Notes under the pieces: model-generated
Seen by the model: the letters and a program-made list of their open reading frames with translations, nothing else
Database searches by the model: none
Told to the model about the DNA's origin: nothing
Assembly: GCA_030770425.1 (NCBI GenBank)
Contig: JASJFT010000137.1
Location: 56,997 to 120,996 of the forward strand
Source of the DNA: Darksidea phi
Lineage: Eukaryota; Ascomycota; Dothideomycetes; Pleosporales; Lentitheciaceae
DNA: 64,000 nucleotides
Direction: 5' to 3'
Position numbers and translations under genes: made by a program
Shown: positions 32,410 to 43,614 of the stretch, one piece after another
How positions within the stretch are numbered: position 1 is the first letter of the stretch
Layout: each line of letters begins with the position of its first letter

Positions 32410-34820
32410 CTAACTGACAGCCCCCTTCTTGCCCACATCTTCGAGATCAATGACCTCTTCTTCGACGTCGACCTCGCCAGCTTTTCCCTTCCCCTTTCCC
32501 TTTGCCTTCCCACCTCCTTTCCCAGCAACACTAACCCCCTTCTCTTTTACGGGACTATCCACCTCATCATCGTTCCCAAACAGAAATCCCTTTCCCTTCA
32601 TCCTCCGCTTCTCATCCGACGCAAAAGCCGTATGTGCTGTGTTGGAGGCAAAAGTCGAAGCCGTACTTTCCTGTCCTAGCATCCACGAGAAGGATGAAGA
32701 AGCTAGGGTGGGGCGTGTGCGTGGCGAAAGATGCGAGGAAATTGCTGGTGGCTGGGTGGTCGTGAGCGGTGACGTGGGGCGCAGGCTAGTTGAGGAGGAT
32801 GGGCGCGAGTGTGGTGCGCTCGTCATCGGAGGTGTATTCGATGTTCGATCCGGAATAGCCGGCGATGTCGGTTGTGGTGACAGCAGGTTTGCTGCAGCAT
32901 TCGCTGTCGCTTCTTGTTCTGTCGTCTCATCGATAGGCAGCGGTATTGATGAGTCCTCCAAATACACTTGCACGAACTGGACCTTTGCAATGGCGAGGCT
33001 CAATGCTTCGACTGAGTCCTTATTTGCCTTACCATCCTCGCTTCGCTCCTTGTGATGGTCCCATAGCTCAGCCACAGCGGTTTCCAGCATATTCGCGAGG
33101 TTTTTGCTTCTCCTTTCCAGACTTTCGATTTTCTTCATGGCATTGCTCGAATGCAATCGTTCCAGGCCTGGTCTTGTACCTGCTGATCCCGTAGCGATCT
33201 GTGCGGGTTTCCTGAACTCTCTTCCTCCTGACCTTGGGGTTGTCTGGCCCGATGGCCCACCGGACTGAATGGCTTCCACATTCTTTCTGACTTCACCTAC
33301 TGCATCACGGATAGCCCTTCCAACGCCCCATTGAGACCCACGCTCCATGACGTTTTTGGCAGCACCCTGAAGAAGTGCCTCAATGCCCGTTCCCTGTTGG
33401 GGTAGGATATTGCGCGGTGATCCCACACTATTCCTCGTCCGGCTTGATGTATATGAGTTAGCAGGCGAGGGCACGCGTATTGCGGGCGGTAGTTTGGCTT
33501 CAATAATGGGCGCGTTCTTGCCGTATCGTGATATGATCTCCGCGCCGCCTTCAGGAGTTAAATGGTCTCTGAGATACAAGGCATCTTTGATGAATGTGTA
33601 CGCAGGCGCATCAGGGTCGGGATACCGCAGCAACAGCGCAAATGCTTCGTTTGTTTCAGCCGCAACTAAGTCCCAGCGTATGCGGAGGAGCATAGCAATC
33701 GAGATCATATCGACGAGCTCGAGTGTTGAGTCGATAGCGAAGAGAGCATCCCACATATTTAGGACCGAGTCGAGAGGGAATTCCCGTCCGAACAAAAGCC
33801 GTATCCATCGCCTACGAAAGTTAGCTATGTAAAAGTAGACGGGAAGAATAGACCCACAAGAGAAATATCTGCGGCACAATCTCAAGTTTGACCAGGTGCG
33901 CAGCAAGTTCTGGGTCCGCCTTGGGAAGGTATCTCTCGAAGATTCTCGAGCTTCTGGCGAGCATAGGAGTTTCCTTCGTGGGAGAACCTTTATCTGCCGG
34001 CGCATAGAAGGATTTTGCTGTCCGCATGATCAACGAAAACAGAGCGAACGTATCATGCTCAATGTACCTAGAATCTAGCATGTCTATAAGTGCATGGTCC
34101 GCGCCTCGATGCTCCGCTCCTGTCACGTCTACGGCGTCTCTTTCCACAACCCACAGCAGCGGTGCTAGTATCTCATGCATTCCCTGCCTGTAACCGACTT
34201 CCGGATGCATCTTGCACCACACGAATAGCGTGTCTAACATCATGTTTTGTGTCGCGGGCTGCCGAAAGTAGACATTTTCGGGCATGCATCGCTCAATGTC
34301 CTGGAAGATCTCGGCGCGGAGGGTCTCGTCGGCTCGGAGGGCTACCCACGGGGACTTTTAGGTCTTAGTATTGGTCAATACACGAAAATGACGAACACGG
34401 CAGGGCCATGGAAGGAGTTATGTACCTGTTCATGTTCGCTCAGTGGATCGACCGCAGATTCGATTTCATCGGGGTGTTCGATTGCGCTCAGGTAGTGAGA
34501 GCGGAGAGAGGCGTAGGTCGTGCGGGACTCGGTGATGCGTGTTGGCCATGAAGAGCGGTCGAGCGTTTTGAGGAGCAGGAATATCTGGGCATAGTCAATT
34601 CGGGTTGTCAAGCCGAAGATACGGTGCTTTTACCTTCCAGCAGACAGATCGAAGCCCGGCAGTTACCTGTGGCTCTTTGTGCGAAGATACGACGATCTTC
34701 AAGTCGGTCAAGGAGTGGAAATCGTCCAGTTGGCGCCAGTGCTTTCTAGACGAATTAGCCTTCTATGCGCGTAGGATTGGGGAGGTATGGAGCGTACTCA
34801 GCTTCTGAGATGGTTCTCAT
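32410..34820 (-). CDS. TBC-domain Rab GTPase-activating protein (TBC1D5-like)
   Basis: Accelerates GTP hydrolysis by Rab proteins; the closest known type is TBC1D5, which acts on Rab7 in endosome/retromer traffic. Five exons: 34820-34798, 34745-34634, 34584-34426, 34354-33858 and 33811-32410, 730 residues. The first coding exon is only 23 bases (MRTISEAE...). The TBC domain starts TAGLRSVCWKIFLLLKTL, then the arginine/glutamine fingers region FVWCKMHPEVGYRQGMHEIL, LPKADPELAAHL, VPQIFLLRWIRLLFGREFP, and LNMWDALFAID. GYRQGMHE is the YxQ finger motif. The tail of about 350 residues is Ser/Pro/Thr-rich and ends in a Lys/Gly-rich and then acidic segment (GGGKAKGKGKGKAGE; VDVEEEVIDLEDV). Intron 4 uses a GTGGGT donor chosen because it restores LLRW; the nearer GTCTAT breaks the frame. 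Confidence 0.9.
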
Positions 34821-35273
34821 GGCAAGCGACGGGCGTATATGGGATTGAGACTGGTGAGGGGCATGTAACCACCAAGGTACCAAGATGGCGAGCTTGCAGG
34901 CGGTAATGATACGCCACGATGGCTCGGACACGCATGTGGGGCGAGCTAAGCAGGGTGATCACGTGTCGTCGTGTCGATCAGCATTAATTCATCGCGATCA
35001 CTGGAGAGCATCAATAACGCTCCCCTGTGATGCTCGGCCAGAAAAAATATCAATTGGATGGCAAGCTAAAGATGTAGCGCATTCGAAGCTCACGCATTCG
35101 TCGACTACACGTCTCCCCAATACATCCCATGTGCACCTCCGGCCTCATTCTGATACCCTGCATTATCATGAATGATGGCCTCGGCAGATAGCGTGTTCCT
35201 TTCCCCGGAATTTCATACTGCCGTGAAATGGTCCCGCGGACCAAGAATGCTCGGATGTAACAAGAGGGCATGC
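34821..35273. other. Intergenic between TBC gene and MED31
   Basis: Promoter side of the TBC gene and 3' side of MED31. No gene or motif recognised. Confidence 0.5.
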
Positions 35274-35703
35274 TCAGTCCTTGTTGGGGACTGCATTCTT
35301 GATGCCCTCCACCATCATAACATTCATGAGGTTGGGGCTCAGGATGTCTTGCCGGAATCTTTCCTGCTGGAGCAGGGCGAGCGCCCGGAGCGTCGGCCCT
35401 GGATGGCTGCACACACATGCTCAGTCATGGGCGCCGGTGCCCGATGGTGGACAGAGACTCACTGGAGGTGTTTGGAGTACTTTGGCTCCTTGAAATACTG
35501 CAGGTAGCCGAGGTAGGCCACGAACTCGGGCTTGTCGAACAGTTTCTGCACGGCCAGGTAATTGAGATAGACGGGATTGGCAAGACACTGCACAAACTAG
35601 GAGCGGTTAGGACGAGCATAGGGGGGAGGGTCGGCGGACGGACCTCGAGCTCGAGCTCAAAGCGCGAAAAACCTCCGTAGTGCGGGACGTCGGGCGCGGC
35701 CAT
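35274..35703 (-). CDS. MED31: Mediator of RNA polymerase II subunit 31
   Basis: Small conserved Mediator subunit (Soh1), in the middle module that bridges activators and RNA polymerase II. Three exons: 35703-35644, 35596-35463 and 35406-35274, 108 residues. The protein reads PHYGGFSRFELELE, then across intron 1 FVQCLANPVYLNYLAVQ, FVAYLGYLQYFKEPKYSKHL, then across intron 2 HPGPTLRALALLQQERFRQD, and ends in NVMMVEGIKNAVPNKD. This is the diagnostic Med31 core (LANPxYLNxLA, YLxYWxxPxY). Introns are 47 and 56 bases with CTAAC/CTGAG branch-like sites. The gene is easily missed because no single frame exceeds about 45 codons. It is divergent from PAL1. Confidence 0.95.
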
Positions 35704-36762
35704 GGTCAGTGTCGCTGGCGAGGCTGTCGACGGAGGAGGAGCCTGCAGGCGTAGGGGTCGACAATGGACAGAGTGAATCCAGGGCCCTCTTCTCCTCGCT
35801 CTCTCGGTTGCGGGGGCGGCTAGTCGCCTGCTGGCAGACTTGCGGTGACAGAGATTCAGAGGCACGCTGTGGAAGGGCCTGGCCGAGCCACCTCCCCCAC
35901 AACGGCCTGCAGCCGGACAGGCATTACATTTATCAGACGGACTATTTTGTACAGAAACGGCAGCGCGTTGGACCGCCGCCCAGGTGTAGCGACGGCCTGG
36001 TCGAATCACGCGTCGCGCCACCAGAGCAGCCGTTCCCCAGGCCCGCCCGCCCCAAAGCCTCTCGAGCCGCGCCCGCACCCTGCGCCTGCACCTGCACCTG
36101 CGCCAGACGCGATCTATATCCTCCAGCTGCCCCCGGCTTCGCACGCACTGCAGCCCACACTTCCCTCCCCTCCTGCCCACTGTCCACTGCCCACGCCGCC
36201 CACGCGCTTTCTGGACCGTAGGCATTGGTATTCGGTAGACGCTCCATGCACTAGCCGCCTCCAAACCCGGCCCCGAACCACCAGCACCCGTCCCCCCAGC
36301 CGCAGGCCCGTCGCCGCCGCCACCACCACTGCTGCTGCTGCTGCTGCTCCTGGCCACCGACAGGGACGAAGCATCATATCGCTAGTCTTAGCCGTCCATC
36401 GCCAGCAGGATTGGGCCCTCGCGCGTCATACGCTAGCCCACAAACCTTCTGTCGCCGCCAGAGCAAGCCTGCTCGCATACCCGGCGTCTCCGTTTGATTG
36501 GGCGCTTGTGCAGGGTTGCAAGGAGCGGCAGCATCATGATCGCTGAGCCGTCAATGCCAGGTGGGCTCCTTTATCGCCTGTTTCACCTCCGCTGGCCGCG
36601 GCCAAAACCGCACCCCACTGACAACTCCTTTATCTAGACCGCCGTCCGTCCCCCGGCCTCTCCCTCGAGCTGTCCTCCAACAACCCATTCCGCAACCGAG
36701 CTACGTCGCCCGCCCTCTCTTCACCCGCCCTCCACACGCCCACGAGCAACGGCAGCCGGCCA
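35704..36762. other. GC-rich divergent region between MED31 and PAL1
   Basis: Very C-rich on the plus strand with long open frames on both strands caused by GC-rich composition; none resembles a known protein. It includes a short CTG microsatellite and CCTGCACCTGCACCTG-type repeats at about 36076-36098. It should contain the promoters of both genes. Confidence 0.5.
36329..36346 (+). repeat. (CTG)6 microsatellite
   Basis: Six perfect CTG units preceded by CAC/CCG triplets in the MED31-PAL1 divergent region. Confidence 0.8.
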
Positions 36763-38309
36763 ATGTCGCGCAACCCCTTTCTGCAGACCTTCGAAGCCGA
36801 GTTCAACAAGCAGGCTCAGCTCATCGACATGTCGGCCAACATGAAGGAGTCTCCCAAGAAGGCCACCTTTGGCAATTCGGCAGAAGAACTCTTTGTACGT
36901 CCATCGCTCCCGCAGTCAAGGTGATGGGGACCGCCACCGACGTAATTGCGTCGCACGCGCTGCATCTTCATATTACTGTGTACTGTACAAAGGCACGCCC
37001 GCGAAACAGGAATCTGTTCACCATGGAGCGTTTCGGCCAGTTCTGCGGCGCTTTTGCTAACTACCCTTCTCTGCAACAGAACAATCTTACCCTCGACGAG
37101 GGCGATAAAAAGCGAGTACAACCGCAAGCCCCGCCCCATCGAAGCGGCACCCTCCCCGTCTCGGGCCACCGTCCGTCGCGCTCGGATGAGGAAGAGCGCC
37201 AGAGGCGTGCCCGTGCTCCCCCGCCCCGTGGTCCGCCACGCCCGCAAGGTGGCTCCCGTCCGCCACCCCGCGGCAGCCCTGATAGGAGGGAGCGGCGCCC
37301 ACGACGAAATTCGGAATCTTCCATGATCGACAAGGGCTCTCTGGACCCCAATGAGGAGCGTAGGCGTAGAGAGCGCCGCAGGGAGCGAGACGAGCGAGCC
37401 AAGGATGGCAAGTCTCGCTCCAAGAGGGTCAGGAAGCCCCATGGCCTCGATGTTATCGACAAACTGGACGTGAGCGGCATCTACGGACCGAGTATGATCC
37501 ATCACGATGGCCCCTATGACGCCGTGCAGCCTCATCGCAACCGCAAGAAAGACCACCGTGCCCCCATGCATGCCTTCCCGGTGAATTCGGCCAACAACGC
37601 GTTGGGAGGGTCGGGTCCCGTCAATGACAAGATCGATTTAGATAAAATCCACGGCAGGGGCGCGGAGGGCTTCACGGACTTTGGTGGCGCTCAGGCAGAA
37701 TTCAAAAAGCGCCCTGAGCTCGAAGGACGGTCGCTGACGTATGGCCCAAAGGAGCGCGCCGATATTGTTCATGGCGATGAGAGCTACGGCCTCGGAACCT
37801 CAACCTTCCTCGAAGGCGCACCAGCATCGCGCACAGCTATCGAGCAGCGCGAGTTTGAAAACCAGAAAGCCTTGGCCGAGGGCGGGCTAGGCCGCAAGAA
37901 ATCGATTGCACAGCGCATCCGTGGTATCTCTCAGCCACGACGCGATTTCGAAGGTCGTCCCCGCATCGCTTCTCCACAGGCTCGACCTGGGAACGCCCAA
38001 AGCCCCAACGGCCCTCTGACTACTGGAGGCAGCTACGCTAGCAACAAGGCCAACGAGTCGAACCCATTCTTTGACGATTACGACGAGGCTTACGACAAGA
38101 AGGGTGCCGCGATCAAAGTGAGTGAGCCAGACAACAAGGACGGGGTGACCTCCCCAACCTCTCCTGGCGGCCGCAATCCCTTGACTCGCACCGTGACAGC
38201 GGATAGCATAGGCTCCCCCAAGGAGCCGAAACCCCAGAGCGGAGGATTCCTCAATCGCGTCAAGAGCTTGAAGGGCGGACGTAGGCCAAGACCAGAGCGT
38301 CCAGCCTAA
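36763..38309 (+). CDS. PAL1: Pal1 cell-morphology / endocytic protein
   Basis: Fission-yeast Pal1 localises to growing tips and endocytic patches and is needed for cylindrical shape. Two exons: 36763-36894 and 37080-38309, 453 residues. The N terminus reads MSRNPFLQTFEAEFNKQ and FGNSAEELF, then NNLTLDEGDKK after a 185-base intron with a GCTAAC branch site. The Pal1 core is HGLDVIDKLDVSGIYGPSM, HHDGPYDAVQPHRNRKKDHR and PMHAFPVNSANNALGGSGP. The region 60-130 is basic and Pro/Arg-rich; the motif RRNSESSM precedes the core as in relatives. NPFFDDYDEAY near the C terminus includes an NPF tripeptide, known to bind EH domains of endocytic adaptors; another NPF is at residues 4-6. A longer frame opening at 36561 is rejected because exon 1 lies in another frame and carries the conserved start. 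Confidence 0.92.
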
Positions 38310-39115
38310 GCAGCAGTCACGGAGTTGGATACTTCATTCTTGAATCAATATGCATAACGAACACGTTGCTAGCACATGGGCGGGTTGAAGTCGACCTGTC
38401 GGAAACCTCCGATGCTCGGCCAGCGACTCCCAGCGTGCGAGAACAGACCCCTGGCGTATTTCTCCTTATCGTCACATGCAACATCAAGTCAGTCGAGCGC
38501 AGAAGGAGTATCACAGAGTGGAGTAAGTGTAGCACTGGGACGTGCTACAGGATTGGATACCGCTTTCCGGGTGTACATTTTGCGGACGTGTCAAAAGGCA
38601 TTCCTGGAAGTCATGGAGACAACACACTACGCTCTTCTTTTTTCTTGTCTTATTAATGGGCCAATGAGCATACAGGCCGGTGTCAACGTGATGGTCATTC
38701 AGAGTAGGGGGAGGAAGGATTCGTAGGCGCTTCTAGTTTCAATAAAAATTCGTGTGAGGATTCTCGGACTTATTGCGTATCTGTAGCGTGTGAACACATG
38801 CAGTTCCGCCTGGGCGGCCATATCTGGCTAGTGAGGTCCGCTGATAACAGTCCGAAAATCAAGCACGTGAGCCCTGCAGGTGAATCTTGCATGTCGAAAC
38901 AATCGATATGTACGGTTCGATAGCGGGTTTCCTAATTCGCATGTTATCAATTGGTGCCGTGGTTCGTTCCTAGTCCCGACGTCAGCTCAGAACCGCGTTC
39001 CGAACACCACCCCGTTGCTCGACTGAAATCTATGACCCACAGTAGCAACTACATCCCTGAAATTGTCCGACGCATCACATCAAGCTGCGCGGACCAGGCC
39101 GGAAAAGGAGCCACG
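38310..39115. other. Intergenic between PAL1 and Rad51-like gene
   Basis: 3' region of PAL1 and promoter of the next gene. Nothing recognised. In-frame Met codons at 38951 and 39032 could extend the downstream protein. Confidence 0.5.
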
Positions 39116-40539
39116 ATGGCGAGCGCGGATGGGAATACGAGGTCTGCGGAACCGCTGCTTGCGAATTCGTTGGCGGGGAAGCAAGACCTGGAAGCGTTGT
39201 TTGAGGGTGTCGTGGGTGTTAGGAAGGATGCAAAGAGGAGTAGATTGTTAAGGTTGGGAACGGGCGTTCAAAGTGTGGATGATGTACTGGGGGGAGCTTT
39301 GGAAGAAGGGAGGATTGTGGGTGTGAGCTGTCAGGCTGGTGGGGAGAGTGGGGATGTAAGTCCTCATGTCCGCTGTCTTCATTTCTCCTTGTACAGCTGT
39401 TCGAACTTACTTGTAACAAGACTGATCTACCGCAGCTATGTCTTACCCTTTTAGCAAACTCCTTACTCCAAGACCCAAACAGCACAGCGGCTATCATTGA
39501 CACCACCGGCCACGTCGACATCATGCGTTTATATATGCTTATTCTCACACGGCTTCGATCTAATACCTCACTCCTCAACGATTTTCGAGCCTTTCATGCT
39601 TCCACCGAGCTTCAGGCAGAAGATGTAGCAACAAAAGTGCTAGACCGTGTTCGGATTATGCGCGTTTTCGATCTAGTCGGGGTCATGGAGGCTGTCGGCG
39701 AGATTAAGGAGGAACTTGAAGGTAGGGACATGACTGACAGAACGAAAGCGAGAGTAGAAGTGAAGGAGGAGGTTCAAAGCAAAGGCCCCCCAGTACGAAA
39801 AACGGTGATTGTGGATAGTGAGGAGGATGAAGAGGATGAGATGCTCTTCGATGCCGGAGATGCAACCTTCGCCAACCCAGTCGCCTTGCCAGTAGCACCA
39901 GAACCCCTCCCCGAGCCGGACCTTTGCAGGACATCAAGCGAAGAGTGTACTACAAGTGGAGGCAGAATGTCAATAATTCTTATCGACAACCTCGCACATG
40001 TCATAAGTCCATTGCTTAAGAGAGACTACATCCAAAGCAAGTCACCCATCCTGTTCCCTGTATTCGACCCTTACTAACACATTATAGCGCACGCCCTATC
40101 ATCCTCGTTCCTCCTCACACTCGCAAACCTAACACACGCCCATCGTCTTTACACCCTCCTACTAAACCCCCTGACCTTCCCACGCTCGCTCCTCCCAAAC
40201 CCAGCTGACGTCAACGCAAATCAACCGGGACCACCCCATCAACAACAGTATCAACCGCCGCCTCCGCCATCCATCTTTACGTCTAGTAAAGGTGTGCCAG
40301 CTCTAGGCGGTGTTTGGGGTCCGTTCCTAGACTTGCATTTGCTGGTCACGAAGATGCCGAAGCGGAAAGTAGATGCTCGGGTAATGCATGCAGATGTAAA
40401 AGAGACGGCAGATAGGGCCGAGGTGCGAAAGGGCGTCGACATAGTCAGTGTCGTCGAGGTTGTGTTGGATCGATGGAGTGGGAGAAGCGGGGCTTGGGGC
40501 ACGTTTTTGGAAGGGCTCCAGGGGATCAGAGACGTGTAG
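39116..40539 (+). CDS. Rad51/RecA-fold recombination paralogue
   Basis: Likely Rad51 paralogue acting in homologous recombination. Three exons: 39116-39355, 39436-40036 and 40088-40539, 430 residues. LLRLGTGVQSVDDVLGGALE is the conserved segment before the ATP-binding loop; the loop itself reads QAGGESGDLCLTLLANSLL, lacking the Walker A lysine. AAIIDTTGHVDIMRLYMLIL follows, then RIMRVFDLVGVMEAV. A Walker B-like strand is RMSIILIDNLAHVISPLL. Between them is an acidic insert (VDSEEDEEDEMLFDAG) and after them a Pro/Gln insert. The second intron (40037-40087) starts with GC instead of GT (A|GCAAGT) and ends TATAG with TACTAAC as branch point. Start chosen at 39116 (A at -3, G at +4). Which paralogue (Rad55/57, XRCC2-like or RAD51D-like) is unclear. 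Confidence 0.78.
40037..40087 (+). other. GC-AG intron
   Basis: 51-base intron with donor GCAAGT after an exonic A, branch TACTAAC, and acceptor TATAG. No GT donor in the right phase exists nearby. GC-AG introns are a known minority class read by the major spliceosome when the rest of the donor is strong, as here. Confidence 0.75.
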
Positions 40540-40603
40540 AGGAGATGGAAGCGTGTTGAGAGTAGTGGATATATATGATGATACCCGGTCGACTGACCTT
40601 ATG

Positions 40604-41971
40604 CTAACTCAACTTGAAAGTAAATTCATCGTCCCCACAGTTCTTGACCCAGCCCTTCAACCCCTCCTTTCTAAAATCTTCTTTGACCTGCTTTCTTGCC
40701 GCCAGCATTCTATCCTCTTTAATTTCATTGTACCTACTCTTCTCCATCACCTCGACCAGCGCAGACATACCCACCAACCCCGCAATCTGCACAGCACCCC
40801 CCCACAAACGCGAACGAGAAATTGAACTCGCTCCTCTTGGATCAAACTGCCTCCTCCCCTGCAGTACGCCACTGATCAACGTTTCTTGCCACTCAGGCGT
40901 CCATACCGCGCTCAGGTTACTCGGGACCGCTTTCTCGCCACTGCCAACCATTCGGCGACTCCACGCAAATTCTCGTTGCGTACCGTGGACTTGGAAACCG
41001 TTCCAGGCGTAGCCACCTGCCCATTTGGCGCATGCCTCGGGGGTTAGGCCTTGGAGGCGGCCAGCACGGGAGAATGCGCGCTCGCAGGCTAAAGGGACGA
41101 GTTGTGAGTGTGGTAGGATTAGGGAATGTATGTAAGCGTTTCGAGGAGAGATGAGGAGTGATGATAAGGATGAAAGAAGAGATGTTGCTTGTTTGAGGGC
41201 AAGCTTGTCGGTGCAGGATTTACTAAATGTGGGTGGCGCGTCGGGGCGCGAGGGCTTGCAGCGGACGGCTCCTAGGTGGGAGAAGTGCGAGCGGCCCCGA
41301 AGCGCTGAGGGTGATTCTTCAGTCTTGACTTCCATGCCACTTAGGTTGGACGATATCGTCGGTGCTGGAGTTGTCCAGGGCGTGGCATCCTCCTGCCTAT
41401 CCATGACCAGCTCCATACTCGCATCTCCACACGGGGCTTCGGAGCAATACATGAAGATCTTCACGTCTTCTTTGATGGTAAAGGGTTGGGACTCGGCGCT
41501 TGTGCGCTCCTTATGTGATCGTTGGCGAATGTATTGGACGGGTTTGTGGGGAGCGGTTAAGATGAGAAGACATTGGTCGAGTAGGAAGCGGTTGAAGGCA
41601 CGAATGGCAAGAATTTCGGCGTGCCAGTCGTGAAGGACGGTGCCATGAGCTAGATGGAGTTTGTTGGAAGGGAGGCATTTCATGCCAGTTCTGATGTATG
41701 CTTAGAGATGACGACCCCGACTTCGTACATTTGGTGTCTCCTTACCCTAGTGACACACATGACAGCTCGCGATCTTCACTAGTGGATGAGTGTGAGCTCA
41801 CTATGACGGTACTAGACGTGGATAGCAACCCTGACCTTTGAGTAAGACAATGCCAGCGAGCGGCACCCACTCACGTGCTCCGTCGCCTCTGACCCGGGGC
41901 TGTCGCTTCTCCGGGAGCTGGTTGAAGGTCGAGAGCACACAATCCGCAATCGCGTCTGCATCCGGCGGCAT
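40604..41971 (-). CDS. TAD1: tRNA-specific adenosine deaminase Tad1 (ADAT1)
   Basis: Deaminates adenosine 37 of tRNA-Ala to inosine. Exons 41971-41836, 41800-41746 and 41690-40604, 425 residues. The start region reads MPPDADAIADCVLSTF and REWVPLAGIVLLK; exon 2 supplies ELSCVSLGTGMKCLP at its junction with exon 3. The deaminase zinc site is His87 and catalytic Glu89 in VLHDWHAEILAIRAFNRFL, Cys151 in SEAPCGDAS, and Cys223 in SKSCTDKLALKQ. The C-terminal A_deamin region follows (GAVQIAGLVGMSALVEVM). Intron 1 in this model is only 35 bases (41801-41835), unusually short for fungi; the conserved peptides on both sides require a frame change there, so either the intron is real or a base is missing. 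Head-to-head with the NT-C2 gene, 213 bases apart. Confidence 0.88.
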
Positions 41972-42184
41972 GCTGGAGTCGTGTTGGAACATATGTAGAC
42001 ATGGTAGTCCTGCGATGGCGGAGCGGAGGTGCTTCCCCATCGGAGCCGCTTCACGGTCCCACGCAGTCGCTCATGCCATCCGCCCACACCAGGCAGGCCT
42101 GTCACACACGCTGAGCAATACTAAGTGGCTTGATAACGGCCGCGGCGCGCCCTCCCGCTCGACCATGCAAGCCTTCGGTGAGGA

Positions 42185-43415
42185 ATGTCTCTCAAGCGCT
42201 CCGTCGCGTTTGCGGCGCACACGCTCACCATCCCAGTGCCCAAGAACCGCCGCGTAAGAAGACGCTCTCAATTTCCCATTGACCAGACACGTGGCTGACA
42301 CAGACGCGCAGCCCAAGTTCGAGCTGCACCTGAGAGTGAGGGCCCTTGGACAGCCACGCGCGGCGCAGGGATGCTGATAGAAGGCAGATAATCGACCTCA
42401 ACAACGTCCCCCTCGTCTCTGGCAACTCGTTCGTCAAGTGGCACCTCCCGCACTCGACAGCAGCCGAACACCGCGGCCGCTCCGAGAGGCGTCCGATCAA
42501 AGACCACAAAGTCTTCTACGACTACGACGTCAAGCTACCCGTCCGGCTCACCGTCGACAAGAATGGCATGCTGCAGGAAAGCTTCATTGAGCTCGAAGTA
42601 GTCCAGGAGTACTCGGCCGGAGGCAGAGGGGAGCGCATCACGCTCGGCAATGTGAAGCTCAACCTAGCAGAATACGTGGAGCAGAGCGAGCTCGCCGGTG
42701 TCGAGAGCGAGGAGCCTGGCGTCACACGGCGATATCTGATGCAGGACAGTAAGATCAACAGCACCCTTAAGATCAGTATCTACATGCGGCAGATCGAGGG
42801 CGACAAGAACTTCATTGCGCCGCCGTTGAAGACGGCACAGGTTTTCAGCGGCATTGCTGGTATTGTGTCAGGCGAACAGGGAGAGTCGGAGGACGTTGGG
42901 TGTATGTCCTCGATGGGTTACGCCCTTCTTCAGACTAACACCCTGCAGCTACACCCTCTCTCAATGTGGGCTCACACGAAGCGGGCGAGCTTCAAGACAT
43001 GTACCGGCGGTCGCTCGCTGCTTACTGGTCCGCGCAGCCAGGTGAGCTCAAGGCGGACGAGTGCATCGAGGACATTTTCGCCGGCGGAGATGGCTGGGGC
43101 GACCGGGAGAAGCCGTATGATTCTCAGCATACACAGCAGGGCCGGATCAGGTTCATCTCGGGTGATAGCAGCGGGTCTCTCAGCGAGAGCGAGTCCCGGC
43201 ATGCGCGCGGGAGCAACTTGCAGCGCAAATCGCACGAGACTCTGCGCCCCAGTGACGTGAAGACGACTTCTCCAACGGTTCGCGGGAGGAGCAGCCTTGA
43301 GCAGCAGGCACACCAGATGAAAGCGGAGGTGGAGCGGAAACGCCATCGACCGCGCCATGAGGTGGACGAGTTCGACGTACGGGAAGACCTGTGTAGTTGG
43401 CGGATCCCTATATAG
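42185..43415 (+). CDS. NT-C2 (EEIG1/EHBP1 N-terminal C2) domain protein
   Basis: Fungal protein with an N-terminal C2-type domain like that of EHBP1/EEIG1, which bind membranes and link vesicles to actin in animals. Four exons: 42185-42253, 42312-42335 (24 bases), 42388-42901 and 42949-43415, 357 residues. The C2 domain reads VPKNRRPKFELHLR, IIDLNNVPLVSGNSFVKWHL, EHRGRSERRPIKDHKVFYDY, FIELEVVQEYSAGGRGERIT and LGNVKLNLAEYVEQ. The micro-exon encodes PKFELHLR. The C-terminal half has MYRRSLAAYWSAQPGELKAD and ECIEDIFAGGDGWG, then a Ser/Arg-rich stretch, ending EVDEFDVREDL. Introns carry clear donors GTAAGA, GTGAGG and GTATGT. Fungal members are poorly characterised; a role in membrane traffic is inferred. 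Confidence 0.9.
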
Positions 43416-43614
43416 ACGCGCGCCGCAAGCTCAATGGTGTTGTCCAAACTTCTTTATGCAGGTGCATGCAGGTGTGGTCGCGCGCACGTGATCTGGCGTT
43501 GGCAGAAAGTCGTAGGGCTGCGGGCGGTGAAGAAAGTTCGAAGCATCTCTCCCGAATCGCTCCCGCATCGCTCCCTGTGCATTCCATACGCATCACCGCC
43601 CCCATCTCCTCCCT

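Noticed and set aside
35425..36357. A 310-codon minus-strand frame over MED31 and its promoter
   Set aside because: MED31 itself is in a different frame with clear conserved motifs; the long frame is low-complexity Arg/Gly/Ser.
35845..36546. A 233-codon plus-strand frame between MED31 and PAL1
   Set aside because: Pro/Ala/His/Arg-rich with no conserved segment; explained by C-rich promoter composition.
42298..42311. An acceptor at CACAG (42303) for exon 2 of the NT-C2 gene
   Set aside because: It leads to a stop after nine codons; the next AG (42311) restores PKFELHLR in phase.
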